Source: Catenibacillus scindens | Lineage (GTDB): Bacteria > Bacillota > Clostridia > Lachnospirales > Lachnospiraceae | Direction: 5' to 3' | Length of the DNA stretch: 64,000 nucleotides | NCBI RefSeq assembly: GCF_014202115.1 | Contig: NZ_JACHFW010000007.1 | Span: 62,001 to 126,000 of the forward strand | Part shown: piece by piece, positions 40,762 to 49,255 of the stretch | How the letters are laid out: each line of letters begins with the position of its first letter | Numbering within the stretch: the first letter of the stretch is position 1 | Notes under the pieces: model-generated | The model's input: only the letters and a program-made list of their open reading frames with translations | Told to the model about the DNA's origin: nothing | Database searches by the model: none | Made by a program: the position numbers and the translations under genes

Positions 40762-42747
40762 TTACTCTTTAGGCACATATTTTTTACAGCCAAGTTTTCG
40801 GCTCACAATTTTAGTTCCGGCTCTGAGACGATTCTTAATCGGGTTGACAAAATCAAACTCAAAAGCCACAACTCCGTAGGCCGGGACATCAATCACCAGG
40901 GAATAGTCCTTAAAATCCCAGGGCGTCCCAGACGCTTTCAGATTCACCAGAGGAAATTGGCCGCTTCCCCCGTACTCCTTGGCATCGCTTGTAAAAATCT
41001 GGCGGTACTCGCCAGGGCATAAAGCCCCTACCCTGTGCTTTTCATAAGTCACCGGAGAAAAATTAAAGTGGAATAACAGGCATCGTTTTTTATCTTTTGT
41101 CATACGGCAGAAAGTCAGCATATTATGCTGGGCATCGGCGCCGTTGATCCACTCAAATCCGCCCTCATGGCAGTCCTGCTCATAAAGGGCCGGATGGCCT
41201 TTGTAGAGGTGGAGAAGATCTTTCACATAATTATTGATCTGCCGGTTCGCCGGTTCATTATCCAAAAGGTACCAATCCAGACTGCGCTCCTCGCTCCACT
41301 CTCTGAACTGGGCAAAATCCTGCCCCATAAACAGCAGTTTTTTTCCGGGATGGGCCATCATAAAACCGTAGGCTGCCCTGAGATTTCCAAACTTGTCCGG
41401 AAGATCTCCCGGCATCTTGTTGATCATAGAGCATTTCAGATGGACAACCTCATCATGGGACAGCACAAGAATAAAATTCTCGCTGAAGGCATAGCTGAAG
41501 CTGAAAGTGAGCTGATCCTGATGATATTGCCTGAAATAAGGGTCCGTTTTCATGTACTCCAGAAAATCGTGCATCCACCCCATATTCCATTTATAAGTAA
41601 AACCGAGACCTCCGTCCTCCGGCGGCCGTGAAACCATGGGGAATGCCGTGGATTCCTCGGCAATCATCACCGCACCGGGGGCGCGTCTGCTTATGATGGA
41701 ATTTAAATGTTTTAAAAACTCAATAGCCTCATAATTTTTATTGCCCCCGTCTTTGTTGGGAACCCATTCGCCGTCCTGTCTCCCGTAATCCAGATAAAGC
41801 ATGGATGCCACGGCATCAACCCGCAGCCCGTCCACATGAAACTTTTCAATCCAGAACAGAGCGTTGGCCACAAGGAAATTTTTGACCTGAAGACTCTCAT
41901 AATTAAAAATATAGGTTCCCCAATGAGCGTGTTCCCCTTTTCTCGGATCCGGATGCTCATATACCGGTTCGCCGTCAAACCGGCCGAGACCATGGGCATC
42001 TTTGGGGAAATGGGCCGGAACCCAGTCCAGGATCACGCCTATGCCCCTCTGATGGAGGTAATCCACCAGATACATAAAATCAGAAGCGCTGCCATAGCGG
42101 CTTGTTGGCGCATAGTACCCGGTCACCTGATATCCCCAGGATCCGTCAAATGGATGTTCCGCAATTCCCATAAATTCCACATGAGTGTATCCCATATAGT
42201 TGACATAATCTGCAAGCTCCCCAGCCAGATCACGGTATGTCCTGAAGCCAAAATTTTCACCGCTCTCATCCTTTTTCCATGACCCAAGATGAACTTCATA
42301 AATGGACATGGGACGCTCCAGTGTACAAGCGCTGCGTTTATCCTGCTGCCACGGTTCATCTCCCCACTGGTATCCGGAAATATCGGTGACGACAGAGGCC
42401 GTTTCCGGGCGCATCTGGCACTCATTGCCGTAAGGATCAGCCTTAAAGAGAATATCTCCCTTTTTCGTCTCAATGGCAAACTTATACAAATCCCCCTTCT
42501 TTACCCCTGGGATAAAAAGGTCAAAAATACCGGATTTGCCTACAGGTTCCATGGGATTTTCCTCCGGCTCCCACTCGTTAAAATCACCGACAACACTTAC
42601 CGATACGGCGTGGGGCGCCCACACAGCAAAATAAACGCCGTCTTTTCCCTTTTCCCGGGTCAGATGAGCCCCCATTTTATTGTAAATCTCATAGTGAGTT
42701 CCCCCATTAAACAGGTAAACATCCAGATCTGTAATTCTGTGATCCAT
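40762..42747 (-). CDS. glgB: 1,4-alpha-glucan branching enzyme
   Basis: The 661-residue protein has an N-terminal CBM48 domain (GVYFAVWAPHAVSVSVVGDFN), a GH13 catalytic barrel with nucleophile Asp in GLRVDAVASMLY, acid/base Glu in MIAEESTAFP and Asp in LSHDEVVH, and a C-terminal beta domain. It introduces alpha-1,6 branches in glycogen. A tail of about 25 residues rich in Lys and Arg ends the protein. It lies 12 bp after the amylase gene, with GAGGAGG before the ATG. Confidence 0.95.
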   Translation of the reverse strand: MDHRITDLDVYLFNGGTHYEIYNKMGAHLTREKGKDGVYFAVWAPHAVSVSVVGDFNEWEPEENPMEPVGKSGIFDLFIPGVKKGDLYKFAIETKKGDILFKADPYGNECQMRPETASVVTDISGYQWGDEPWQQDKRSACTLERPMSIYEVHLGSWKKDESGENFGFRTYRDLAGELADYVNYMGYTHVEFMGIAEHPFDGSWGYQVTGYYAPTSRYGSASDFMYLVDYLHQRGIGVILDWVPAHFPKDAHGLGRFDGEPVYEHPDPRKGEHAHWGTYIFNYESLQVKNFLVANALFWIEKFHVDGLRVDAVASMLYLDYGRQDGEWVPNKDGGNKNYEAIEFLKHLNSIISRRAPGAVMIAEESTAFPMVSRPPEDGGLGFTYKWNMGWMHDFLEYMKTDPYFRQYHQDQLTFSFSYAFSENFILVLSHDEVVHLKCSMINKMPGDLPDKFGNLRAAYGFMMAHPGKKLLFMGQDFAQFREWSEERSLDWYLLDNEPANRQINNYVKDLLHLYKGHPALYEQDCHEGGFEWINGADAQHNMLTFCRMTKDKKRCLLFHFNFSPVTYEKHRVGALCPGEYRQIFTSDAKEYGGSGQFPLVNLKASGTPWDFKDYSLVIDVPAYGVVAFEFDFVNPIKNRLRAGTKIVSRKLGCKKYVPKE

Positions 42748-42759
42748 AACTTTCCTCCT

Positions 42760-44106
42760 CTAACAAAGCCGCAGCACCATAGCCCCATTTCCGGGAACGG
42801 TAAGGGAGAGATGATCTCCCTGGACAGGCACATCTTCTTCCCGAATAAGATCCGTGCATACGCCGCCTCCAAACGGCAATTTTATGTCAACCCAAACTTC
42901 CTGCTCATCATTATTCAAAATTGTGATACACGCCTTGCCCTCATATACTCTGGCATAGGCATACTGGCGGTTAGTCAACAGCAATTCATCAAGCTGTCCG
43001 TAAATAAGCTCCGGACATTCTGTGTGAATATGGGCCAGCTTCGCGATAAACGCTTCAAGTTCAAGGTTGGGCCCTTTAAATGTGGCAAGATCAATGGCCG
43101 GCCTCAGCGGATCATCGCTGCCGTTCTCCTTATGTCCGGCGATTCCCCATTCTGATCCGTAGTAAACAGACGGAATACCTATGGTCGTAAACAAAAAGGC
43201 ATAGATCGGGAAAAGGTTCTTTTTATTTTCCAGCTTATCATAAATCCGGTCAACATCATGATTATCTACAAAGTTATACAGCCGGGCATCTTTGCAGATC
43301 CCGTAATTTTTATCATACATTCTGCGGATAGAATGGGCCATCTCAAAGTAATTATAAGAATTATGAGCAGAATAAATGCCTTTGTGCAGTTCGTAATTGG
43401 TTACAGAATGGAGCATCTGGGGGTTGACCCACCGGCTGTAATCCCCATGGATCACCTCGCCCATGAGCCAGAAGTCCGGCTTTAACCCATCCGTCAGGGT
43501 TCTCAGTTCCCTCATGAAATTAAAATCCAAAACATCGGCACAGTCCAGGCGTATGCCGTCAATATCAAAAGTCTGTACCCAATATTGAACCACATCCAAC
43601 AGGAACTCCCGCACCGCCGGGTTGGCCATATTCAGACGGGGAAGCTGGGCAAAGCCATGCCACGATTCATAGGAAAACCCATCATTAAATGGACTGTTTC
43701 CCCAGAAGTTTACCTGGCAGTACCAGTCTTTTCCCCAGGAACCTTCTCTCTCCTCTTTCAGATTTTTAAATGCGGCAAAATCCCGGCCGGTATGATTAAA
43801 AACACCGTCCACAACAACACGGATACCAGCATTGTGACACAGCTTCACCCATCGGATAAAATCTTCGTTCGTTCCAAGGCGGCTGTCCACCTTCTTATAA
43901 TCTGTTGTATCATATCCATGGGTAGCAGATTCAAAAAGCGGGCCAATGTACACCGCCGTACATCCCAATTCCGCCATATGATCCACCCACAGATCCAATT
44001 GCTTAAAACCCTGTCCACCTCCCTGATAATCGTTAATTTTTGGCGAACCGCACAGACCAAGAGGATAAATATGATAAAATACCGCACTGTCATACCAAGC
44101 TGCCAT
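42760..44106 (-). CDS. GH13 alpha-amylase family glycosidase
   Basis: The 448-residue protein has a GH13 barrel: region I DGVFNH, region II GIRLDCADVL with nucleophile Asp, region III MGEVIHGD with Glu, region IV VDNHDVDR. It has no signal peptide, so it should work on glycogen or maltodextrin inside the cell beside the branching enzyme. AGGAGG precedes the ATG. Exact specificity (alpha-amylase, neopullulanase-like, cyclomaltodextrinase) cannot be read. Confidence 0.92.
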   Translation of the reverse strand: MAAWYDSAVFYHIYPLGLCGSPKINDYQGGGQGFKQLDLWVDHMAELGCTAVYIGPLFESATHGYDTTDYKKVDSRLGTNEDFIRWVKLCHNAGIRVVVDGVFNHTGRDFAAFKNLKEEREGSWGKDWYCQVNFWGNSPFNDGFSYESWHGFAQLPRLNMANPAVREFLLDVVQYWVQTFDIDGIRLDCADVLDFNFMRELRTLTDGLKPDFWLMGEVIHGDYSRWVNPQMLHSVTNYELHKGIYSAHNSYNYFEMAHSIRRMYDKNYGICKDARLYNFVDNHDVDRIYDKLENKKNLFPIYAFLFTTIGIPSVYYGSEWGIAGHKENGSDDPLRPAIDLATFKGPNLELEAFIAKLAHIHTECPELIYGQLDELLLTNRQYAYARVYEGKACITILNNDEQEVWVDIKLPFGGGVCTDLIREEDVPVQGDHLSLTVPGNGAMVLRLC

Positions 44107-44191
44107 AACTCAAACCTCCAATTCATTATTACCTATTTTCAACTGAAACATCGTCTTTTTATACCGAAAGGTAAAATTTTCTCAATTTATA

Positions 44192-44235
44192 GGTAACAGT
44201 TCAGCCGCCGAATCCCCGATGACTGAACTGTCACC
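44192..44235. repeat. palindromic repeat, GTAACAGTTCAGC variant
   Basis: GGTAACAGTTCAG and CTGAACTGTCACC form an imperfect inverted repeat between the amylase and TetR genes. It belongs to the TAACTATTCAGC family. Confidence 0.65.
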
Positions 44236-44243
44236 TCAGCTTT

Positions 44244-44819
44244 TCATACATAAATTCCATGAAGGAACTGATGAACTACAGAAAATGCCTGACCATCACT
44301 GATCATTTTCTCATTGCTTTTTCTCACGAACCAATATAAAAGATAGTGGTTTAAAAACCCGATAAATGTAATAGCGTACTGCTCCTGCCGTCCATTCATA
44401 TTTCCCACTACATCTGATGCTTTGTCAAACAGATCGGTAAAAAGCCGATACTGGTGCAGGCGTATCCCCTCGCTGGCTTTATAAGGATCGCTCTCCTCCC
44501 CTGAATACATCATACTCATCACAAACTTGTAAAATTCTTTATTCTGGGAGACCAGTTGGAAATAAACCTTGGCAGTCTGGTACAGAGTCATGGGAAGATC
44601 CCCGGTGTACTCTGCCGCCTGCTCAAGGGAGCGGGCAAAGGAAGAATAGTACCGTTCAATCAGACTCTCCAACAGACCATATTTACTTCCAAAATAATGA
44701 TAAAGAGTGGGCTTTGTGATACCTGCGGCGTCAGCGATCTCCTGAACGCCCACAGCATCATAGCCTTTTGCGTAAAATAAATGCAGAGCGCTTCGTAAAA
44801 TATTCTCCCGATTGTCCAT
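44244..44819 (-). CDS. TetR/AcrR family regulator
   Basis: The 191-residue protein has a TetR helix-turn-helix at the N-terminus (ILRSALHLFYAKGYDAVGVQEIADAAG, ITKPTLYHYFGSKYGLL, in parts) and a ligand domain. The ATG at 44819 has AAGGAGG; the frame is open a further 29 codons upstream across the promoter. A symmetric operator overlaps its -10 box, so it probably represses itself. It precedes the amylase-glgB pair in the same direction and may regulate it, but the ligand is unknown. Confidence 0.92.
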   Translation of the reverse strand: MDNRENILRSALHLFYAKGYDAVGVQEIADAAGITKPTLYHYFGSKYGLLESLIERYYSSFARSLEQAAEYTGDLPMTLYQTAKVYFQLVSQNKEFYKFVMSMMYSGEESDPYKASEGIRLHQYRLFTDLFDKASDVVGNMNGRQEQYAITFIGFLNHYLLYWFVRKSNEKMISDGQAFSVVHQFLHGIYV

Positions 44820-44837
44820 AAGAACCTCCTTGAGAAT

Positions 44838-44866
44838 ACTATACCAAACGGTATACTCATTGTCAA
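44838..44866 (-). promoter_or_regulatory. tetR-type promoter with operator
   Basis: On the minus strand TTGACA (44861-44866) and TATAGT (44838-44843) are 17 bp apart. The palindrome TATACCGTTTGGTATA (44840-44855) lies in the spacer and overlaps the -10, as expected for repression by the TetR-type product. Confidence 0.75.
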
Positions 44867-44890
44867 CATTGAAGTGATTATGATCCAGGC

Positions 44891-44928
44891 AAAAAAACAG
44901 CGGCACCGCCTCGTACAGCGATACCGCT
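44891..44928 (-). terminator. terminator of the TPR/AAA gene
   Basis: On the minus strand AGCGGTATCGC pairs with GCGGTGCCGCT (one internal mismatch region) and is followed by TTTTTTT. It lies about 75 bp after the stop at 45002. Confidence 0.75.
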
Positions 44929-44945
44929 ATTATTATCCTGTCAGC

Positions 44946-44991
44946 TTGTAACAGTTCGTCCCGCCCATCCCTGATAGCTGAACTGTTACAT
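44946..44991. repeat. palindromic repeat, GTAACAGTTC variant
   Basis: TGTAACAGTTC and GAACTGTTACA form the inverted ends of a unit placed between gene end and terminator. Confidence 0.65.
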
Positions 44992-45001
44992 CAGATTATG
45001 A

Positions 45002-47458
45002 TCACACAATACCTTTGAAATCTTCCGGGAGAAGTTTCAGCATATCCGCCTCTTCATATTTATTGTCAAGGACAGTCATAAAGAGGTTTTTCATATTTCT
45101 TTTTTCCAGATTAGCGATGGCGTCATCCATGACGGTCATTACATCCTCATAGCTGACCACATCATCCTGGGAGTTTTCCTTTTTAAAATAATCTCTTAAA
45201 ACAATGGCGCCTTCTGGCGACAGCTCATAACCCCGCTTTTCAATGTAGCTTTTAGCCAGCGTTACCAGTTCCATCTCATTATATTTTGAAACATTAATAA
45301 CATTCAGGAACTTTCCGCGAAGCTCTTTATGTTTCTTCCAGAACTGTTTTAACTCTTCCTGACGGCTTTCAAGAACAATGGCCACATCCTGATTGTCTTT
45401 GTATACTTCCTTTTCAATAATGGACACAGAGGCATCAGACAACTCATCGGCCCGCTCAATAATCAGGCAGCCTCCGGCAATCTTATCGAAAATCATTGAA
45501 AAATCCTGACGGTTCAGTTCTGACGCTTTTGCCCGGATGATCTTGTTTTTATCGCAGATCCCATAAGTATTTAAAGCCTTGGCAATACCAATGGCAATCT
45601 GAGATTTCACGCCCTTATCGCCGCTTAACACAACAAAATTTATATCGTAGGGGGCAAGGACATCGAAATCTCCTGTGGATGTCTCAAACTGGGATAAGGT
45701 CATGGCCAACTGCTGATGTACATTTTTCACATCGGGGACTGTGGCAAAAATACTCTTTACAGTCTGGGGAATAGCCGCATCCTCCTCAATAACTTCATCT
45801 TTATCCGCATCGGCAGAACTGTCACTGGAAAACAGCTCAGATAAAAACTGCTCATCCTCATCGGAAATATGGATCTTCTCGTCATCCATATACTCATCTT
45901 CCGCATCCAGATCATCCTCTGTCATATCGCCGGAAGGCAGTCCGCCAAATAATGCCTGCTCCAGGATCACCTCATCCTGGTCCTCTGTCATACCCTCAAG
46001 AGCTTCCTCAACTTCCAGGCCATCTTCATCTGTATCTTCTGGTTCCGGCTCTGATACAATCTCAGGTACAGCGGCGGTTTCAGTGTTATTTACTTCGGTA
46101 TTCTCCACTTTCCCGGTCTCAAGGCCGTTTCCAATTCCATCGCTCTCATCTTCCTCAGTTTCCGTCTCAGCGGCCTCCCCTTCCTCGTCATCCAGATCTT
46201 CCTCTGTCCATTCATTATCAGGAAGTCCCGCCAGCATTGCCTCCAACTCGTCGATAGGATCCTCCTGGCGGGGCAGAGCGTCTTTCTTTAAAAATTCAGG
46301 CATCTGAGGGCGGCCGCCCCGCTTCTGCTGGCGCACTTTATCCATAGCCGGCGTACTGAACACATCATTCATCAGTTTCTGGGACTGAGACAGATCCTCC
46401 TGAACAGTATTTTTCTTTTCCGGCTGAAATGTCTTTGGTGCAGTTTCTGTCTCGTCTTCACTCACAGCCTTCTTCTCATCTTCATCCATCGTTTCAGTCT
46501 CGTCTTCCAAATCGTCTTCATCCAGATCCTGCTCAGTTAACGCTCCCTTGGACGCACTCTCCATAGCACCGAAAAGTATGCCGGTGTTTGTCATAGAAGA
46601 ATCGTCATCTTCCGGGGCTTTTGCCTTTTCAGCCATGGCTTTTTGGATCATATCTGTGTCAATCCCGGTATCAATTCCGGCAGATTCCAGAGCATCATCC
46701 GGGTCGATCACATGGGCGTCGCCAGCCTCGATAAACTCCGTAGCTGATGGCTTGGGATCTCTTTTGTCATAGCGTGCGCGACGTTCCAGGGCTTCCTCTT
46801 TCTGAGCCTCAGCCCGACGTGCGCCCTCCTCCTCCCGGCGGTCATTTTCCATCTCCATCTCCACGGTAGTCACCTTAGGCAATGGCTCACCGGTAAGCTT
46901 ACATTTCAGGGCAATGGCCTTATCCACATACTCTCCATGACCAAACCACAGAACGATCTCGTCACATTCGTGGATACACTTTTTCTCCTCGCCTGCCGCC
47001 TCATAGAGGGTGGCAAGCTCGTATGCCCACTCTTCAATATATTCGTAATCTTTCAGTTGCTCTAAAGTCGCAATAAGCACCGACAGGCGCTCCCCTTTGC
47101 CTTTATCCAGACGGTATCTTAAAATATACCGGTGCAGGTCCCTTGAGGCTACAGATATAAACTCTTTATAGTAATATTCTGCCTCTGCGTACTCACCCAT
47201 CTCAATATAAAGACTTGTAATCAGATCCAGAACTTTTCTGTTTTTAGGGGAACGGTTATAAGCCCGCAGAAAAACTTCCTCAGCAACCTCATACTGCTTC
47301 TCGTGCATATATACTTCCCCGATCATACACAAAATCGGAGGATTTTTTATGCGGCTCGCATCTACACCCTTAACAACAGCCAGCGCTCCGGCATAATTGT
47401 CATTGAGAATAAATGCCTTAACCCTTTTAACTAAATCCGCTTCAGATACTTTTTCCAC
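45002..47458 (-). CDS. TPR protein with acidic linker and degenerate AAA-like domain
   Basis: The 818-residue protein has TPR-like helices in residues 1-200, a long low-complexity linker rich in Glu and Asp (about 210-560) and a C-terminal AAA-like domain. In the latter the Walker A region reads VVLSGDKGVKSQIAIGIAKAL (core GDKGVKSQ) and the Walker B region GCLIIERADEL, so nucleotide binding may be weak. GGAGAG precedes the ATG. It follows the MurE-type gene by 68 bp. No established function is recognised; a scaffold role is possible. Confidence 0.7.
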   Translation of the reverse strand: MEKVSEADLVKRVKAFILNDNYAGALAVVKGVDASRIKNPPILCMIGEVYMHEKQYEVAEEVFLRAYNRSPKNRKVLDLITSLYIEMGEYAEAEYYYKEFISVASRDLHRYILRYRLDKGKGERLSVLIATLEQLKDYEYIEEWAYELATLYEAAGEEKKCIHECDEIVLWFGHGEYVDKAIALKCKLTGEPLPKVTTVEMEMENDRREEEGARRAEAQKEEALERRARYDKRDPKPSATEFIEAGDAHVIDPDDALESAGIDTGIDTDMIQKAMAEKAKAPEDDDSSMTNTGILFGAMESASKGALTEQDLDEDDLEDETETMDEDEKKAVSEDETETAPKTFQPEKKNTVQEDLSQSQKLMNDVFSTPAMDKVRQQKRGGRPQMPEFLKKDALPRQEDPIDELEAMLAGLPDNEWTEEDLDDEEGEAAETETEEDESDGIGNGLETGKVENTEVNNTETAAVPEIVSEPEPEDTDEDGLEVEEALEGMTEDQDEVILEQALFGGLPSGDMTEDDLDAEDEYMDDEKIHISDEDEQFLSELFSSDSSADADKDEVIEEDAAIPQTVKSIFATVPDVKNVHQQLAMTLSQFETSTGDFDVLAPYDINFVVLSGDKGVKSQIAIGIAKALNTYGICDKNKIIRAKASELNRQDFSMIFDKIAGGCLIIERADELSDASVSIIEKEVYKDNQDVAIVLESRQEELKQFWKKHKELRGKFLNVINVSKYNEMELVTLAKSYIEKRGYELSPEGAIVLRDYFKKENSQDDVVSYEDVMTVMDDAIANLEKRNMKNLFMTVLDNKYEEADMLKLLPEDFKGIV

Positions 47459-47526
47459 GCTTTTTCTCTCCTTTTCGTGTAGTTACTGTTACTGTTCACA
47501 TTGTGAATAGCAACTAGTTATTCTCT

Positions 47527-49146
47527 TTATGAGTTTAACATACTTAAATTTCCTTGACAACAGCTTCCTCCGTATTTTTCGATTTCCATAGCCGCAATGG
47601 CGTGTTCGTCAAATGGAAATCTGCACCCGCCCCTCTCCTGATACATTTCATGGCCTTTTCCCGCCAGAAGAACTATATTCCCCGGTTTTATACAGCTTAC
47701 AGCCCACTGAATAGCAGTTTTGCGATCAGGGATCACCTTAAAAAATCCTGCCTTTTTCTCATTTGGGAACCGTCGGCAAAGATCTAAAAGAGTGTCAGTA
47801 ATATCTTTTATGATCTGCTCCGGCGGCTCATCTCTCGGATTATCCGATGTGATAATCAGATAATCTGCGGAAAAAAATCCCGCTTCGGCCATATCTTTAC
47901 GCCTGAGCGGTGAACGGTTTCCTCCGCAGCCAAACATACAGATCAGCCGGGATGGATGGTACTGGCGCAGCGCTTCCAGCACTGACCTGAGTGCCTGGCC
48001 GTTGTGGGCATAGTCAATGATCAGGGCGCCGCCATTGACTGTACCCACCATCTCACACCGCCCGCAGATTCCTCCCACGGCAAGTCCTGCACGGATCTGA
48101 TTGATCCCGATTCCCATATGGCTGGCCACGGCAATGACAGGGAGAGCGTTATAAACGTTATATTTTCCGGGCATTTTAAGAAAAATATCCCTCTGTTCCT
48201 CAGAATCTTTAAATCCGGACACTGTAAACCTTATTCCGGGACCGCAGCGCCACTGAAGATCTAAATCACCGCCCTCCCAGTCAAAGACCTTCGACAGCGT
48301 TTTCCCGTTCAAAAAAGCCGATGGCAATAAACAGGAATCCCCTGTGACCCCGAAAGTTTCCAGACGGCAGGAACAATTTTTTAAAACCTGAGGAGCCCAC
48401 CGGTCAGCGCCATTGACGATCCCTGTGGCGCACTGGAAAAACAGCCTGCCCTTCCAGTATAAATAGTCTTCAAAGGAAGAGTGTTCTCCGGGACCAATAT
48501 GATCTCTGGAAATATTAGTAAGCACACCATAATCAAACCACATTCCCTGTACTCTACGGCACATCAGCGCCTGGGAGGACACTTCCATCACTGCCGCCCG
48601 GCAGCCGTGATCTGCCATCATACGCAAATATTTCTGGACAAGGTAAGACTCCGGCGTTGTATTTCTTGTGGCGATCCACTCTTTTCCCGTAAATACACCA
48701 ATAGTTCCTATAAACCCTGTGGGAATACCGCCACGGTCCAGCACATTTTTCAGCAGGCCGGCAACTGTTGTCTTCCCTTTCGTCCCGGTAATTCCGATGA
48801 TGGTCATTTTCTTTTCAGGATAACCAAAAAAAGCTCTGGACATTTCTCCCAAAGCTTCTCCTGTGTTTTTTACGCAGACAACCGTCATCTTTTTTTCACG
48901 GGCAGCCGCCCGTATCTTCTCTTTAAGGGCTTTATCCATCCCTTCCTCCACAATAATTGCCCGCGCCCAGCGTTCTATCACTTCCAGCGCGTAGTCGTGG
49001 CCATCGGCCCGGCTTCCTTTTAGGCAAACAAACACACAGTCCCGCACATCCTGTCTGGAATCATATATAATATCCTGCACATCCACGGAAACATTCCCAC
49101 AGATCAGGTAATAAATGACATTTTTCAACAGCCATTGCAAAAGCAT
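47527..49146 (-). CDS. MurE-type UDP-MurNAc-tripeptide synthetase
   Basis: The 539-residue Mur ligase has an N-terminal domain starting LLQWLLKNVIYYL with IIYDSRQDVRDCVFVCLKG (part YDSRQDVRDCVFVCL), the ATP loop GITGTKGKTTVAGLL, TRNTTPES, and DNPRDEPPEQI, where DNPR is the motif that selects meso-diaminopimelate. It should add the third stem-peptide residue. The ATG at 49146 fits the family N-terminus; the frame is open 48 codons upstream into the end of jetC. It is outside a dcw cluster and may be a paralogue. Confidence 0.85.
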   Translation of the reverse strand: MLLQWLLKNVIYYLICGNVSVDVQDIIYDSRQDVRDCVFVCLKGSRADGHDYALEVIERWARAIIVEEGMDKALKEKIRAAAREKKMTVVCVKNTGEALGEMSRAFFGYPEKKMTIIGITGTKGKTTVAGLLKNVLDRGGIPTGFIGTIGVFTGKEWIATRNTTPESYLVQKYLRMMADHGCRAAVMEVSSQALMCRRVQGMWFDYGVLTNISRDHIGPGEHSSFEDYLYWKGRLFFQCATGIVNGADRWAPQVLKNCSCRLETFGVTGDSCLLPSAFLNGKTLSKVFDWEGGDLDLQWRCGPGIRFTVSGFKDSEEQRDIFLKMPGKYNVYNALPVIAVASHMGIGINQIRAGLAVGGICGRCEMVGTVNGGALIIDYAHNGQALRSVLEALRQYHPSRLICMFGCGGNRSPLRRKDMAEAGFFSADYLIITSDNPRDEPPEQIIKDITDTLLDLCRRFPNEKKAGFFKVIPDRKTAIQWAVSCIKPGNIVLLAGKGHEMYQERGGCRFPFDEHAIAAMEIEKYGGSCCQGNLSMLNS

Positions 49147-49207
49147 TCCACCACATCCAAAAATACTCCACTTTTTATCAGCATATGCAATTTTTTTCAC
49201 GGATGTG

Positions 49208-49230
49208 CCGGCGGCCCAAAAGGCCGCCGG
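49208..49230 (-). other. GC-rich hairpin between jetC and the murE-type gene
   Basis: CCGGCGGCC and GGCCGCCGG form a perfect 9-bp stem with a 5-nt loop. No T-run follows on the minus strand, so it may weaken rather than stop transcription into the Mur ligase gene. Confidence 0.5.
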
Positions 49231-49255
49231 GTATGAAAGCGAATGCGGCACTACA

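Noticed and set aside
45741-46307. Ser-rich plus-strand open frame
   Set aside because: It is the complement of the acidic linker (Glu/Asp codons read backwards as Ser) of the TPR/AAA gene.
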